Shown here: in pieces, positions 1 to 11,370 of the stretch
How the letters are laid out: each line of letters opens with the position of its first letter
Position numbering within the stretch: the first letter of the stretch is position 1
NCBI GenBank assembly: GCA_964059195.1
Contig: CAXKWD010000003.1
Coordinates: 193,278,174 to 193,342,173 of the forward strand
Reading direction: 5' to 3'
Origin: Ectobius pallidus
Lineage: Eukaryota; Arthropoda; Insecta; Blattodea; Ectobiidae
Length of the DNA: 64,000 nucleotides
Translations under genes and position numbers: made by a program
The notes under the pieces: model-generated
What the model was told of the DNA's origin: nothing
Seen by the model: the letters and a program-made list of their open reading frames with translations, nothing else
Databases searched by the model: none

Positions 1-1290
1 CCGCGGTAAACGTAATACCGGGGTATTTTCAAAATCTCTGTGCACCATTGCTAAAATATCGCGGTTTGCTAATGCTTGGAAATATCGCGGTTACTCTGCT
101 ATGAAGCAAATCCCATGGAGAAATTTTGTGTTGGTTTGTGTTGGTTTCTTCCATGGCCGCTAGGTTCGCTCTCTCTCTGCAAGTCTTCCAGTCACGGTGG
201 CTCGTCTATAGGCCAAATTTCATTTATTTTTTGCCTTATTGTTCAATAATAAATGTTCTTAAGGATAAAATGGAATATTATATTGGGTATATATGTCTGA
301 CTTTGAATTCAAACACCATAGATACTGTAACGATCGTGAAAATCAGTTGATTACGCCTACTGGATGCACCTGGTTTGGATGAGGTCATTTCAATCGATGT
401 TACATACAACATTTGCAAATATATGTACCATCGTTCATTCTTCAAATAGATCCCACCTGTCTGTACATTTCAATAAAATAATATTTATGTTTTAAAGAAT
501 AATTCTCACACCTGTGCAATCAAAGGCAAAGCAACACCATGAAATCTCTGTTCTGAGTTCGACATAGCCTCACTTTTATTCCCGTTCGTCTAGTGGAAAT
601 TTTAGGTGCAAAATCATCTACATAGCCATGAAAGGGCTGTTATAATTATGTTCATGTGTGTGTGCAAGTATGATAAATTGATTACATACACTATATACCG
701 GTACATAGGCTATATCGTGATGCATGTAGCCATTCACTGCAAAGTTGGCCTAGGCCCACTGGTTTTCCATATTTCATTTATTTCTTGCCTTATTGTTCAG
801 TAATAAATGTTCATAAGGATAAAATGGATTATTATATTGCGTATATATGTCGTCTGAATTCAAACACCATAAATACTGTAATAATCGTACTATTCGTGGT
901 TATGCCCACTAGCCTACTCGATGGACCTGGTTTAGTTGAGGTAAGAAAGGAAGGTAATTTCAATCGATGTTACAGCACAGTATTTGCAAAGATATGCACC
1001 ATCGTTCATTCTTCAAATAGATCCCACCTGTCTCTCATTATTCTTTATATTCAATTAGCTTTTGGCCTAGATATCATAAATATGATACATTACGCTGATC
1101 TCCATCTTGGAAAGAAAACAGCGGTTTTCTCACTTTACGGCTCCTTCACGGCCGGTTTGCATCTTACCGCGGTAAAAGTCGAAACCGAGCACGATGCAAC
1201 AAAAATATGACTTTACCAGGGTAAACTAAGCAACTTTACCGCAGTATTCTGAATACCGAGATTGGTGCACTCGGCCAAAAGTGTTACTTT
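1..1290. repeat. Unclassified intronic repeat with internal 0.55 kb duplication
   Basis: Two diverged direct copies of one sequence lie about 551 bases apart, at roughly 206-480 and 757-1045. Both contain the stretch TAATAAATGTTC followed by AAGGATAAAATGGA, and later CATCGTTCATTCTTCAAATAG. The two ends of the region look partly inverted: CCGCGGTAAA at base 1 against CTTTACCGCAGTATT near 1235, and CTGTGCACCATT near 39 against TTGGTGCACTCGG near 1262. That suggests a fold-back element cut by the window edge. No conserved protein is seen; the 141-codon open frame at 785 has no recognisable domain. The class is unknown. Confidence 0.5.
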
Positions 1291-2018
1291 GCACAAAATA
1301 TTGTTCTAAACCCCCTCCCAAAAAAGTGATGTAATTTCTAGGAAAAAATGATATAGATCAGAATTGTAGGTGGTATTGACTGTGTTGTCATTTCAATTAT
1401 ATTGGATTGTAACGTCACATGGTCGATAAAATGAATGATGTTAATTGATGTAAACAATTTTTTACACACTAAAATAAACTGTGTTCTGTTCTGATTTTTG
1501 TTTTATTGTTATTGCAAAATTCAAATGTTAGTGTAACACTGACTGAAAATGTAACTAAATTTCATATCAAAACAGCATTGACTATGTAGTAATTTTAATG
1601 TTCATTATAAGCTATTACACAATGTAAAAACACTAACCTCGACCACCAAACCTTAATCTGTGAATGTAAGGTGACCCCATATTTTTCAAAGGAATTTGGG
1701 AAAAATCCTTGCCTTATTGTTAGATAAATATGATAGATTTTTCTAACAACTTCTTACATAACTACGATCTGTACCGAATCCAGATATTGGTGATTTTACT
1801 TGTATCAGGGTTAAACCATAGATATTTTATTTATTATCACATTATAAGTGGCACTTGCGTTTACCTTATCAATCTATAGATGTTCCTGCCATCTACTGTA
1901 TAAAGTATGCAGTTGGAATTACAAACTCTTGAATGTTCAGTGTTTACTTTTGTCACTCAGTTGTTCTCTCAACTAATATGTCTGACAAGTGATTGAGATA
2001 TTGATGTTTTTGTTTCAG
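1291..2018. other. XPO7 intron, no recognisable feature
   Basis: This is AT-rich intron sequence upstream of the first visible exportin-7 exon. I see no conserved ORF, TIR or tandem repeat here. The last bases form the polypyrimidine tract and AG acceptor of the exon beginning at 2019. Confidence 0.6.
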
Positions 2019-2138
2019 GCATTGTCATGTCTTGTACAGATTGCATCAGTTCGTCGTTCCTTGTTTAGCAATACAGAAAGAGCCAAATTCCTTACGCATC
2101 TTGTAAATGGAGTCAAACACATCCTGCAGAATCCACAG
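2019..2138 (+). CDS. XPO7: Exportin-7 exon 1 of 8 in window
   Basis: This 120-base exon encodes 40 residues beginning [16 protein letters not shown] and ending HILQNPQ, a close match to the HEAT-repeat region of animal exportin-7 (RanBP16). Exportin-7 is a RanGTP-binding karyopherin of the importin-beta superfamily that carries proteins through nuclear pores. The exon is preceded by TTTCAG and followed by GTATGC. It starts and ends at phase 0, and the next exon ([11 protein letters not shown]) continues the family sequence without a gap. The gene enters from upstream of the window, so the start codon and N-terminal RanGTP-binding region are not visible. Confidence 0.95.
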
Positions 2139-2570
2139 GTATGCTACTCATTTTGCATATGCATCTTTTTGTGTTCCCTCTCTAAAATTTTGCTTTCAAG
2201 GTGATTATATAATGGTTTCAGAGTACGGTGTCTGTTTATCTTAGGTATAAGAGAAGGAAGGTTTAGCAGAAAACTGTCTACTTCTAAAAAGATCTATAAA
2301 ATGTCATATCCACAAGGAAAAGTCTAAAGAAAAAAAAATGGCTAGTACATAATAATGCCTACTACACAATAATGGATACTACTAATTTTTATAGAACTGT
2401 TACCTTGGTAGTAATATGCTCAATTTATGATTCTAAATGTGAAGAGTGAAATTTGCAATGATCATTTACACTGTAGATTTGGCAATAGGGAAGGTCTGGT
2501 GGATAATAATGATGATAGTGGTGGTGATGATGAGGATGATGACGATAACAACGATGACGAAGATGGTGAT
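2139..2570. repeat. Intron with impure GATGAT trinucleotide tract
   Basis: The start of this intron holds nothing recognisable. At about 2503-2570 there is an interrupted (GAT)n/(GGT)n tract. The 69-codon open frame reading through it is an artefact of the repeat. Confidence 0.6.
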
Positions 2571-2836
2571 GTCACTTGAGGCATTAGCGGGGTGGCAACA
2601 AGGTATGCGACTCATGATATCTGGAAGGCCTTATGAGTATCAACTTGTTTACTAATGTCGATTAGATAAAGAGTAATCACAAATATCATGCAGTGTACAG
2701 CAGTGTCACTTGAGGCATTAGTCGGGGTGGCAACAAGGTATGCGACTCGTGATATCTGGAAGGCCTTATGAGTATCAACTTGTTTACTAATGTGGATTAG
2801 ATAAAGAGTAATCACAAATATCATGCAGTATACAGC
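2571..2836. repeat. 133 bp direct tandem duplication
   Basis: Two nearly identical 133 bp units begin with GTCACTTGAGGCATTAG at 2571 and 2704. Each runs through ATATCTGGAAGGCCTTATG to a CAGTRTACAGCAGT end. They differ by only a few substitutions, so the duplication looks recent. No coding potential is apparent. Confidence 0.85.
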
Positions 2837-2952
2837 AGTGCTTTTTTTCTTTAAAAAAATTAAGGGGTACTCTCGATTTCGACTTGACCGAACATTACCA
2901 TACTTGTAATAAAACGATAAACACGGGAAGTGATATAAACAGTAAAACTAAT

Positions 2953-3055
2953 GAATCTTAAGAGCTGATGGCCAACTTATACACGCTTAAAGCTCCACTT
3001 ATGTGACGTAAGTGGAGCTTTAAGTGTATATAAGTTGACCATCGGTTCTTAAGAT
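2953..3055. repeat. Short perfect-type hairpin MITE
   Basis: A roughly 103 bp palindrome. The left arm starts AATCTTAAGAGCTGATGG and runs to AAAGCTCCACTTA. The right arm returns TAAGTGGAGCTTTAAG to TTCTTAAGATT. Arms of about 50 bp differ at only a few positions. It looks like a tiny fold-back MITE or the remnant of two inverted termini. No clear TSD was identified. Confidence 0.7.
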
Positions 3056-3674
3056 TACCATACTTATCCATATATTTAGAAAGAAAGTGGAATCACAGAC
3101 AATATGCATAAGGTTATATGGTGGAATCAGTTCATACGCCTACATATCAATTCTGCCTGTAAGCTGCAATTAAGTCTGTGATATGCTCACAGGGTTTCTT
3201 GCTCCTTTCACAAACTCGTAAGGGAACACAACTTGTAGTCCTTTATATTCAAAGTCAATTTGTACAACACATAAGGGTACATAATTTTAGTTCTCTATTC
3301 AGAGGAATACAACAAACTCCTGAGTACATCTAGTGTTGAGTCAGTAAGATCGGCAACATAGTCATGGTTACCATTGTAATGCTTCTGTAGCACTCACTTG
3401 TTTTCCTGATCACAGCGCTAATGTCAGGCCCCACCTCTCAAAAATCATAGTAGGTCTATAGAAATGAACGTAACACTAAAAATAGCCACTTTATTACAAA
3501 TGACACATATAATCACTTTCATTATTTTGTTTGGCACAAATTTCTCCAGATTTCAAAATTGTGGAAATTATTATTTTCTCCTATATGAAACTGGAAAATC
3601 TTTAAGGGGTATGCGTACCCCCAGAAAAAAGCACTGGTATACAGTATTGTACTCCCAAAGCAATAATACAGGAG
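3056..3674. other. XPO7 intron, no recognisable feature
   Basis: AT-rich intron between the hairpin at 2953-3055 and the hAT composite starting at 3683. I see no supported gene or repeat. An open frame at 3464 runs into the hAT element and is not convincing. Confidence 0.5.
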
Positions 3675-3719
3675 GAAGGAGCCAGGGTTGTTATGAAAAA
3701 AGCCGGCCTGATTGTAACC

Positions 3720-4361
3720 GGCCGGTTTTAACCGGTTTTATCCACTTGAAAAAAGCCAGGCAATTTTATCCGGATAAAATCAAATTGAATTAAAATAATG
3801 GAAGTTTCTTTCATGTTTTTATTTCCAAACATCATAAATTTAAGTTACAAGCTCAGAACCTGTAGTAGGCCTACTTAGGACTACTGAGTGCAAATGCAGA
3901 GCTACCAGTTTTATCCACCTGAAAAAAGCCAGGCCGGATAAAATCAAATTGAATAAAAATAATTGAAGTTTCTTACATGCTTTTATTTCCAATCATCACA
4001 AATTTAAAAGTTACAAGCTCAGAACCTGTAATACTTACTGAGTGCAAATGCAGAGCTACCAGTTTTATCCACTTGAAAAAAGCCAGGCCGGATAAAATCA
4101 AATTGAATAAAAATAATTGAAGTTTCTTTCATGTATTTATTTCCAAACATCACAAATTTAAAAGTTACAAGCTCAGAACCTGTAGTAGGCCTACTTAGGC
4201 CTACTGAGTGCAAATGAAGAGCTACCAGTTTTATCCACTTGAAAAAAGCCAGGCCGGATAAAATCAAATTGAATAAAAATAATTGAAGTTTCTTACATGC
4301 TTTTATTTCCAAACATCACAAATTTAAAAGTTTCAAGCTCAGAACCTGTAGTAGGCCTACT
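3720..4361. repeat. About 165 bp tandem array in hAT element, left part
   Basis: Four consecutive units share GTTTTATCCACTTGAAAAAA, CCGGATAAAATCAAATTGAA and AAGCTCAGAACCTGTAGTAG. The landmark GAAGTTTCTT(T/A)CATG recurs near 3802, 3965, 4121 and 4286, giving periods of about 156-167 bp. The array continues after the inserted fold-back element. The minus-strand open frame at 4019-4312 is repeat-encoded and has no domain. Confidence 0.85.
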
Positions 4362-4365
4362 TAGG

Positions 4366-6765
4366 GGGTCATTCCATATGAAATCATCCAATTTTTTAAA
4401 AAATGATTGCGTGACCATTTTAGAAAAAAATAATTTTTTGTATATGAGTTCATACATGTTTCAAGATATCAAAACAAGTTTTCAAAAAAATCTTGTGTTC
4501 TTGGTTTCCCAGGGGTGTCCATTTTTCAATCCTGGTGTAACACATTTTTTGCGAATATAGCTGATTACGAATATTTTCATAACTCAACAACCATAAGAGT
4601 TAGAAATTTGAATTATGAGCCATTTTGTAACTATTGAAGCGTACTTTCAGAAATACTTTATTGTTTTCTTCAACACAAAATTTTTCATATGAAAATATGA
4701 GTTTGAAATTCGGGTAAATTTTTCCAAAAAAATTACTTTTTGGACCAAATTTTATATGAGAAGGAAGTGATTGTAAACGTTCAAATTTTTGTTATGTTCA
4801 AACCTACATGTGATTTGTCTGTGAGGAAAAAATCATGGTCTAAAAATACATCCCTTATTTCTAAACTGGCCTCGAATATTAGCGTTTTTCAGATTTTGAC
4901 TACATTTGGGCTTAAATATCTCTGGTGGGTACCCTTCAAAAAATCTGACAAATTGCATAATAGAAGCCTATCATGTCCCTAACTCACAGTTAAAATTTCT
5001 ATTTCTTGATTCAACTCCTTCTATTAATTTTATAGAACTGAAATATCACACTTTTTAGGGTAGCGAATTTGGGAAAAACTACATACAACTCAATAACCAT
5101 AAGAGTTACAAATATGAATTATGAATCATTTTATCACTATTGAAGCTTGCTTTCAGAAATAGTTTGTTTTCATCAACACAAAAATTTTCATATTAAAATA
5201 TGTGTTTGAAATTCGGGTAAATTTTTCCAAAAAAAAATCACTTTTTGGGCGAAATTTTATATGAGAAGGAAGTGATTGTAAACATTCAAAAACATTTTAT
5301 GTGCAAACCTGCATGTGATTTGTATGTGGGGAAAAAATCAGGGTCTAAAAATACATCCCTTATTTCTAAACTGACAGATTTTGACTATTTTTGGGCTTAA
5401 ATATCTCTGATGGATAACCTTCAAAAGATCTGAAAAATTGCATAATAGAAGCCTTTCATGTGCCTAACTCATAGTTAAAATTTCTATGTCTAGAAACAAC
5501 TCTTTCTATTAATTTTATAGAGTTGAAATATCACACTATCACATATTATGTAGTTTCTCCCAAATACGCTACCCTAAAAAGTGTGATATTTCAGTTCTAT
5601 AAAATTAATAGAAGGAATTGTTTCTAGAAATAGAAATTTTAACCGTGTGTTAGGCACATGAAAGGCTTCGTTTATGCGATTTTTTCATATTTTTTGAAGG
5701 GTACCCATCAGAGATATTTTAGCCCGATAATACTCAAAATCTGAAAAACGCTAATATTCGAGGCCAGTTTAGAAATAAGAGATGTATTTTTAGACCCTGA
5801 TTTTTTCCTCACAGTCAAATCACATGCAGGTTTGAATATAAAAAAATATTGAATGTTTACAATCACTTCCTTCTCATATAAAATTTGGTCAAAAAAGTTA
5901 TTTTTTTGGAAAAATTTACCCGAATCTCAAACTCATATTTTCATATGACAAATTTTGTGTTGAAGAAAACAATAAAATATTTCTGAAAGCAGGCTTCAAT
6001 AGTTATAAAATTATTCATAATTCAAATTTTTAACTCTTATGGTTGTTGAGTTATATGTAGTTTCTCCCAAATACGCTACCCTAAAAAGTGTGATATTTCA
6101 GTTCTATAAAATTAATAGAAGGAGTTGAATCAAGAAATAGAAATTTTAACTGTGAGTTAGGGACATGAAAGGCTTCTTTTATGCAATTTTTCAGATTTTT
6201 TGAAGGGTATCCACCAGAGATATTTAAGCCCAAAAGTAGTCAAAACCTGAAAAACGCTAATATTCGAGGCCAGTTTAGAAATAAGGGATGTATTTTTAGA
6301 CCATGATTTTTTCCTCACAGACAAATCACATGTAGGTTTGAACATAACAAAAATTTGAACGTTTACAATCACTTCCTTCTCATATAAAATTTGGTCCAAA
6401 AAGTTATTTTTTTTTGAAAAATTTACCCGAATTTCAAACTCATATTTTCATATGAAAAATTTTGTGTTGAAGAAAACAATAAAGTATTTCTGAAAGTACG
6501 CTTCAATGGTTACAAAATGGTTCATAATTCAAATTTCTAACTCTTATGGTTGTTGAGTTATGAAAATATTCGTAATCAGCTATATTCGCAAAAAATGTGT
6601 TACACCAGGATTGAAAAATGGACACCCCTGGGAAACAAAGAACACAAGATTTTTTTGAAAACTTGTTTTGATATCTTGAAACATGTATGAACTCATATAC
6701 AAAAAATTATTTTTTTCTAAAATGGTCATGCAACCACTGTTGGATGATTTGGCATGGAATAACCC
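4366..6765. mobile_element. Non-autonomous fold-back DNA transposon, 4 bp TSD
   Basis: The left end is GGGTCATTCCATATGAAATC and the right end reverse-complements to GGGTTATTCCATGCCAAATC. TAGG flanks both sides (4362-4365 and 6766-6769). Removing the element rebuilds the CTACTTAGGCCTACTGAG junction seen uninterrupted in other units of the surrounding tandem array, so the boundaries are exact. The interior consists of roughly 500 bp modules arranged forward, forward, reverse, reverse around a centre near 5550. The 80-codon ORFs on opposite strands (4740-4982 and 6157-6399) are near-identical arm copies, not genes. The termini match the coding element at 30829-34372. Confidence 0.88.
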
Positions 6766-6769
6766 TAGG

Positions 6770-7265
6770 CCTACTGAGTGCAAATGCAGAGCTACCAGTT
6801 TTATCCACTTGAAAAAAGCCAGGCATTTTATCCAGCTAAAATCGAATTGAATAAAAACAATTAAAGTTCCTTTCATGTTTTAATTTCCAAAGATCACAAA
6901 TTTAAAAGTTACAAGCTCAGAACCTGTAGTAGGCCTCAGTTTTATCCACTTGAAAACAGCCAGACATTTTATCCGGCTAAAATCAAATTGAATAAAAATA
7001 ATTGAAGTTCCTTTCTTGTTTTTATTTCCAAACATCACAAATTTAAAAGTTACAAGCTCAGAACCTGTAGTAGGCCTACTTAGGCCTACTGAGTGCAAAT
7101 GCAGAGCTACCAGTCTTATCCACTTGGAAAATGCCAGGCATTTTATCTGGATAAAATCAAATTGAGTAAAAATAATTGAAGTTTCTTTCATGTTCTTATT
7201 TCCAAACATCACAAATTTAAAAGATACAAGCTCAGAAACCTAAAATTGTATTTAGTGTAATTTAA
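6770..7265. repeat. About 165 bp tandem array in hAT element, right part
   Basis: Three further units of the array seen at 3720-4361 lie here, with landmarks near 6866, 7003 and 7171. The first interval is about 30 bp short, so that unit carries a deletion. Units near the array edges are more diverged than the central ones. Confidence 0.8.
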
Positions 7266-7267
7266 TA

Positions 7268-7875
7268 CAGTGAGTCTCATGCAAGAGTTGGCCAATGACA
7301 CGGGTTTCTGCGTCGCGGCAGGCACAGCAAATAAAGCCGCGATCAGTGTAATGATTCAGGTTCTCACATTTACAGTTAAAATTACAATGAAAATAACCAC
7401 GTACCTAATCACAAGAGATGTTAAAAATGTTCTGCTCTTGCATCCACACAATACTGGCACCATTTTAGGAAATTTTGTTTACGCGCATTAAGTTCAGCTT
7501 CCGAAATAGAGTTAATTTTTCTTGTTGAAGTTTCCCCATAAATAATAGTCACATGCTGTTAGAAGAACTTAAAAACAATATCACAAGAGAAATTAACTCT
7601 GTCTCGGAAGCTGAAATTATGCGTCTGAAAGAAAATTTCCTGAAAAGGTGCCAGTATTGTGTGGATGCAAGAGAAGAATATTTCCAGCAGCTCTTGTGAT
7701 GAGGTATGTGGTTATTTTCATTGTAATTTTAACTGTAAATATGAGAACCTGAATCATTACACCAATCGCGGCTTTATTTGCGTAGATATTTCACCCGATC
7801 GCTCGGGAGTTGGAACTGTGCCCGCCGCTTCGCAGAATCCCACGTCATTGGCCAACTCTTGCGTGGGACTCACTG
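7268..7875. mobile_element. TA-flanked fold-back MITE, copy 1
   Basis: The termini are CAGTGAGTCTCATGCAAGAG on the left and, reverse-complemented, CAGTGAGTCCCACGCAAGAG on the right. They are flanked by TA at 7266-7267 and 7876-7877, as expected for the Tc1/mariner superfamily. The TIRs extend inward through GTTGGCCAATGAC and a GC-rich stretch. The two halves are inverted copies for about 250 bp each. Related copies lie at 18120 and 43146. No transposase is present. Confidence 0.88.
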
Positions 7876-7913
7876 TACCACTTCACTGTGCAATTCCCAG
7901 CAATAGTTAATTA

Positions 7914-8521
7914 CCGTATTTACTCCAATATAATGCACCCTCGAATTTAATGCGCACCCTGATTTTGAAACTTAAAATCATAAAAAAAGAGTTTGTTAGC
8001 GAATGTAATGTGCATCAATAGGATATTTTATTTGGAATTTTGTCTTAGTATTTATAGAATAATGAACCAACACATAAATATTTACAGTTAACTGCCAGTT
8101 TTAGGCCTACAAGTAGACCTATAGGCATGGCTCATCAATATTCACTAATGTGTTCATCACTGGAATCCTCGGAGGTGCTTATTTTTATTGCTAAATGGAC
8201 AAACAAAATGTTAATGCATGTTTCACAATAAAAGCTGATACCACTCTTAAATGAGTTTAAAATCGACAATGCACAATATTCCACATTTGCACTATAGAAC
8301 TGACAAAAACTATTTTTTCATTATGTTTCAGAAATTAAATTTCATATGGTGTAGGCTAACGATAAAATGAGCGAAGTCGAGAATTATAGTAGTGCCTTGT
8401 TATGTAGATCAATATTACCTCCGAACTACGAAACGGATTTGTACTAGAATTTAACGCGCACCTCAGTATTGAAATCTACAAATGGACAAAAATAGGGCAC
8501 GTTATATTCAAGTAAATATGG
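7914..8521. mobile_element. TA-flanked pogo-like MITE, copy 1
   Basis: The termini are CCGTATTTACTCCAATATAA and, reverse-complemented, CCATATTTACTTGAATATAA, with TA on both sides (7912-7913 and 8522-8523). Inside are inverted GCGCACC-type motifs and an AT-rich core. The same TIR family bounds 12645-13952 and 19127-23185. It was inserted just downstream of the hAT transposase remnant. Assignment to pogo rests on the TA duplication and on a helix-turn-helix-like remnant in the 19127 copy. Confidence 0.75.
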
Positions 8522-8524
8522 TAA

Positions 8525-8760
8525 ATTCACCATTCATCATAAGACTCTTTCATATTTGCTTTATTCTGCCTGTTGATGTATACAAGCTTCTGGGCTTTTT
8601 CATTGCCTAGTCTGTTTCTCAATTTTGTTTGTATTAACCCAAATGAAGAAAATACTCTTTCGATTGATGCAGAACTGGCTGGCATACGATGTAAAGATTC
8701 TATGGCTTGACAAAATTCCAGCGATAGGTGATTACGCTTCAGATTTGTGTAATTGATGGA
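8525..8760 (-). pseudogene. hAT transposase C-terminal dimerisation domain remnant
   Basis: Reading the minus strand gives a peptide containing MPASSASIERVFSSFG followed by TKLRNRLGNEKAQKLVYINR and then a stop. This is the typical hAT C-terminal dimerisation domain (hAT_Tnp family), with the SSxxxERxFS signature and RNRLG motif. Upstream catalytic regions are not recognisable, so this is a truncated pseudogene. It lies just inside the right TIR of the element 3683-9422, consistent with its being the original transposase 3' end. Confidence 0.85.
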
Positions 8761-9430
8761 GAAATAAGTATAAAAAATCCCTTTAGGTAGGCCTACAGGG
8801 CACAGGCTGAGGTAGATTTCATAGTGCTTTTTATGAATTTATTGGGGTAAGTGTAGAATAAAAACTGAAATATTTTTTTATAAAAAGAGAGTTGTTAATT
8901 ATGTATTAATTGATATCTTTTATTATTTCATTTTTAATTTGGCCAAGGATTATTGTTCTAAAGATATTTAACTATTATTTTTAATATTTCAAACTTTATT
9001 TCATTGGTAATTTTAGCCTCAGTTGGTCCTCATGAATTCATTTTGGCATGCCTATTGGCTGAGGTATATTTTAAAGCGTTTTTGACTTTCAAAAATTCAA
9101 ATCTCTCCTTATATGAGCGCTATTGAGAAACTAGTTGTTGATTTAGAGATTACTCATCAAGAGCTTTTCAACGATACCCCACAAATATGGTTTTAAAAAT
9201 TTTTAATTTCCACCCTCACCCCCACAACCACTGAATCATTGGTGTCTAATTTATGCATACTAAGTTACTATATAATTTTTTCAAGATTTCAACCCGCTCC
9301 CACCTCCCCCAACCAGGAAAAATTGATTTTAGCCGGCTAAAATCATGATTTTAACCGGCTAAAATTGAAAAAAACTGCTGGTCAGGTCTTTTTCAATTTT
9401 AGCCGGCTTTTTTACAACCCTGGAAGGAGC

Positions 9431-10176
9431 TAACATTAGAAATAATGAGAAGTCAATTTTGATTGGTAACAAAACTATGTAAGTTCAGAAGAATTTGACA
9501 TTGTGCTGCCATTTAATGTCACTTCTAATGGAGCTCAGTTCTTTCGTTATGACTGTTTCCCAAAACCCTGAAAATCTACGTATGTATGTGACTAATGAAG
9601 CTTTCAGGCTGCTGTTTAAACCTGTTGTACCAATTACCCATAAGATAAGATGGGTATAAGATCAGTGACATCTGGTGGGAAATAACTAAAACTTTAAAAC
9701 TGACGTCATGACAACTGCGATTGTTTACTCTTCACAGGCACTTATTTTCAATGTGAATCTTTCTCCGAAGAAGGACACAATAAGATGTCCGAAACGTTAG
9801 AAGACACTAAAAACACGACACGGCCCAACCCGGATAGCCAGTCCAATCAGTTTATGTATAACACCGGCCGTGGAAGCCTGCGAACTAACTATTGTTCATA
9901 CAAACTCAGATCTTGCTTGTCAAACAATATGCCTTTGCTTGAGGCTTGAGATAACTAAATTCTCTACGGCCTCAAAGTATCAGAATTTCAAGAGAGAAAA
10001 TTGTATTGTTCATGCTGAGTGTTATTTTTCTGTAATTCATTGCATTTTTTGTTCGTTTAAATGAAAACCATTTTTAATGGGGGAAAACAAATCCTCCAAG
10101 TTGTGTTTAAAAGGGATTTTACTGTAATAAATGAATTATCCAAGCTGTATGCTAACATACCTAACACAATTTGCAG
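9431..10176. other. XPO7 intron with no assigned repeat
   Basis: No domain or TIR was recognised. Near 9765-9805 there is a short string, CTCCGAAGAAGGACAC then ATGTCCGAAACGTTAG, of a style often seen at retroelement 3' ends, but no body could be assigned. The final bases give the TTTGCAG acceptor of the exon at 10177. Confidence 0.4.
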
Positions 10177-10496
10177 GGCTTGAGTGATCCGAGCAACTAC
10201 CATGAATTCTGTCGTCTGTTGGCAAGACTGAAGTCAAATTATCAGCTGGGTGAGCTAGTCATGGTGGAGAACTATCCAGAAGCAATTCAGCTGATTGCTA
10301 AGTTCACTGTACAGAGCCTGCAGATGTGGCAGTTTGCTCCCAACAGCGTGCACTATCTCCTGAGTCTCTGGCAGAGGATGGTCGCCTCGGTACCTTACGT
10401 AAAGGCCACAGAGCCTCATCTGCTAGAAACATATACTCCTGAAGTCTCCAATGCTTACATCACTTCCAGATTGGAATCTGTGGCTGTGGTTGTAAG
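10177..10496 (+). CDS. XPO7: Exportin-7 exon 2 of 8 in window
   Basis: This 320-base exon encodes [20 protein letters not shown] through [10 protein letters not shown] and ends in the first two bases of an arginine codon (phase 2). It closely matches exportin-7 across motifs such as [13 protein letters not shown] and [17 protein letters not shown]. The acceptor is TTGCAG and the donor GTACGC. The intron before it is 8.0 kb and contains the 5.7 kb hAT composite. These HEAT repeats form part of the karyopherin solenoid that binds cargo and RanGTP. The frame is intact. Confidence 0.96.
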
Positions 10497-10529
10497 GTAC
10501 GCATATTCTAGAGATTTGTATACTTATAA

Positions 10530-11174
10530 TTAGAGTCCCGATGTTTATGACCTTAAAAAGCGGATAATATGACTGCAAATATGCCCTTAAAAATAACTAA
10601 CTATGACCCAAAAATCCTAAATATAACCTAATAAAATAATGTATTTTCAAAAATAAATGTTCCAATTTAAACGTTTACATCACATGAATTCTATCAGATA
10701 ATCACTTTTTAATAATTTTGGTGATTTACAGTTTTACTTGTAATGATCTAGTTTCAAAGAATTTGCTCCTGTTTGCTCGCTTTATCAGTTCCAAATACCT
10801 CATAATATTTTGTAGACCTTGCATGTCCCTATAGAATATGAACAATTGCATTGATTATACATTTAAGTTACTATTAATTTGTCATAAACATTAAATTAAT
10901 GAAATAAATTTCAAATTTAACTCGACCATGTAGTACGTACACTGTATAATTGGGCTCTTTTAGCGAATTTTGGACTATAACTGAAATATGACATTAAATT
11001 ACAAATATGACCAAGTGCGACCAAGACCACAGAAAAGCCCAAAATATGACTTTATGTGCAAAATTAAAAAGTCTGATTAGGATAACAATCGTGCAGTTCA
11101 TGTTTAATTTGTGTTTGCGACAAGAACGATGGTCAGGATAAAAATATGACATGTCATAAATATCCATACCCTAC
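10530..11174. mobile_element. AT-rich hAT-like MITE candidate
   Basis: Near the donor of exon 2 the sequence reads TAGAGTCCCGATGTTTATGA. At about 11174 the other end reverse-complements to TAGGGTATGGATATTTATGA. The interior is extremely AT-rich and dense in ATATGAC/TATGACC words on both strands. The inverted termini support a MITE. I could not find matching 8 bp flanks, so the boundaries and the hAT assignment are tentative. Confidence 0.45.
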
Positions 11175-11370
11175 AGTAACCTTTACAACTTTATAAATTA
11201 CAGCTACAAACACAGGATTAAACAACAATGTGCAAAAATAAGAAAATAAGAATAATGTATAGAAAAAAGCGATGGTGTTTAGTAGCTTACCCTGAACTTA
11301 TTTTTATTTATTTATTTATTTACCAACTGCCTTCAATCGGTGGCCCAAAGGACTCAGTATACCATATACA

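Larger units (their letters stand above)
3683..9422 (-). mobile_element. hAT-superfamily element, 5.7 kb composite with nested insertions
   Basis: The left end is CAGGGTTGTTATGAAAAAAG and the right end, reverse-complemented, reads CAGGGTTGTAAAAAAGCCGG. Both ends are flanked by the identical 8 bp GAAGGAGC (3675-3682 and 9423-9430), the hallmark of hAT insertion. Without the nested insertions the element is about 2.1 kb. It carries a C-terminal transposase remnant on the minus strand near 8525-8760 and a tandem array of about 165 bp units on its left side. Nested inside are a fold-back element (4366-6765), a TA-MITE (7268-7875) and a pogo-like MITE (7914-8521). The element is non-autonomous. 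Confidence 0.9.

Noticed and set aside
785..1210. 141-codon open frame as a possible gene
   Set aside because: No domain is recognisable, it lies in a duplicated non-coding repeat, and its composition is not protein-like.
4740..6399. Two near-identical 80-codon ORFs on opposite strands as a conserved small gene
   Set aside because: They are the two arms of a fold-back transposon; identity is due to inverted duplication.
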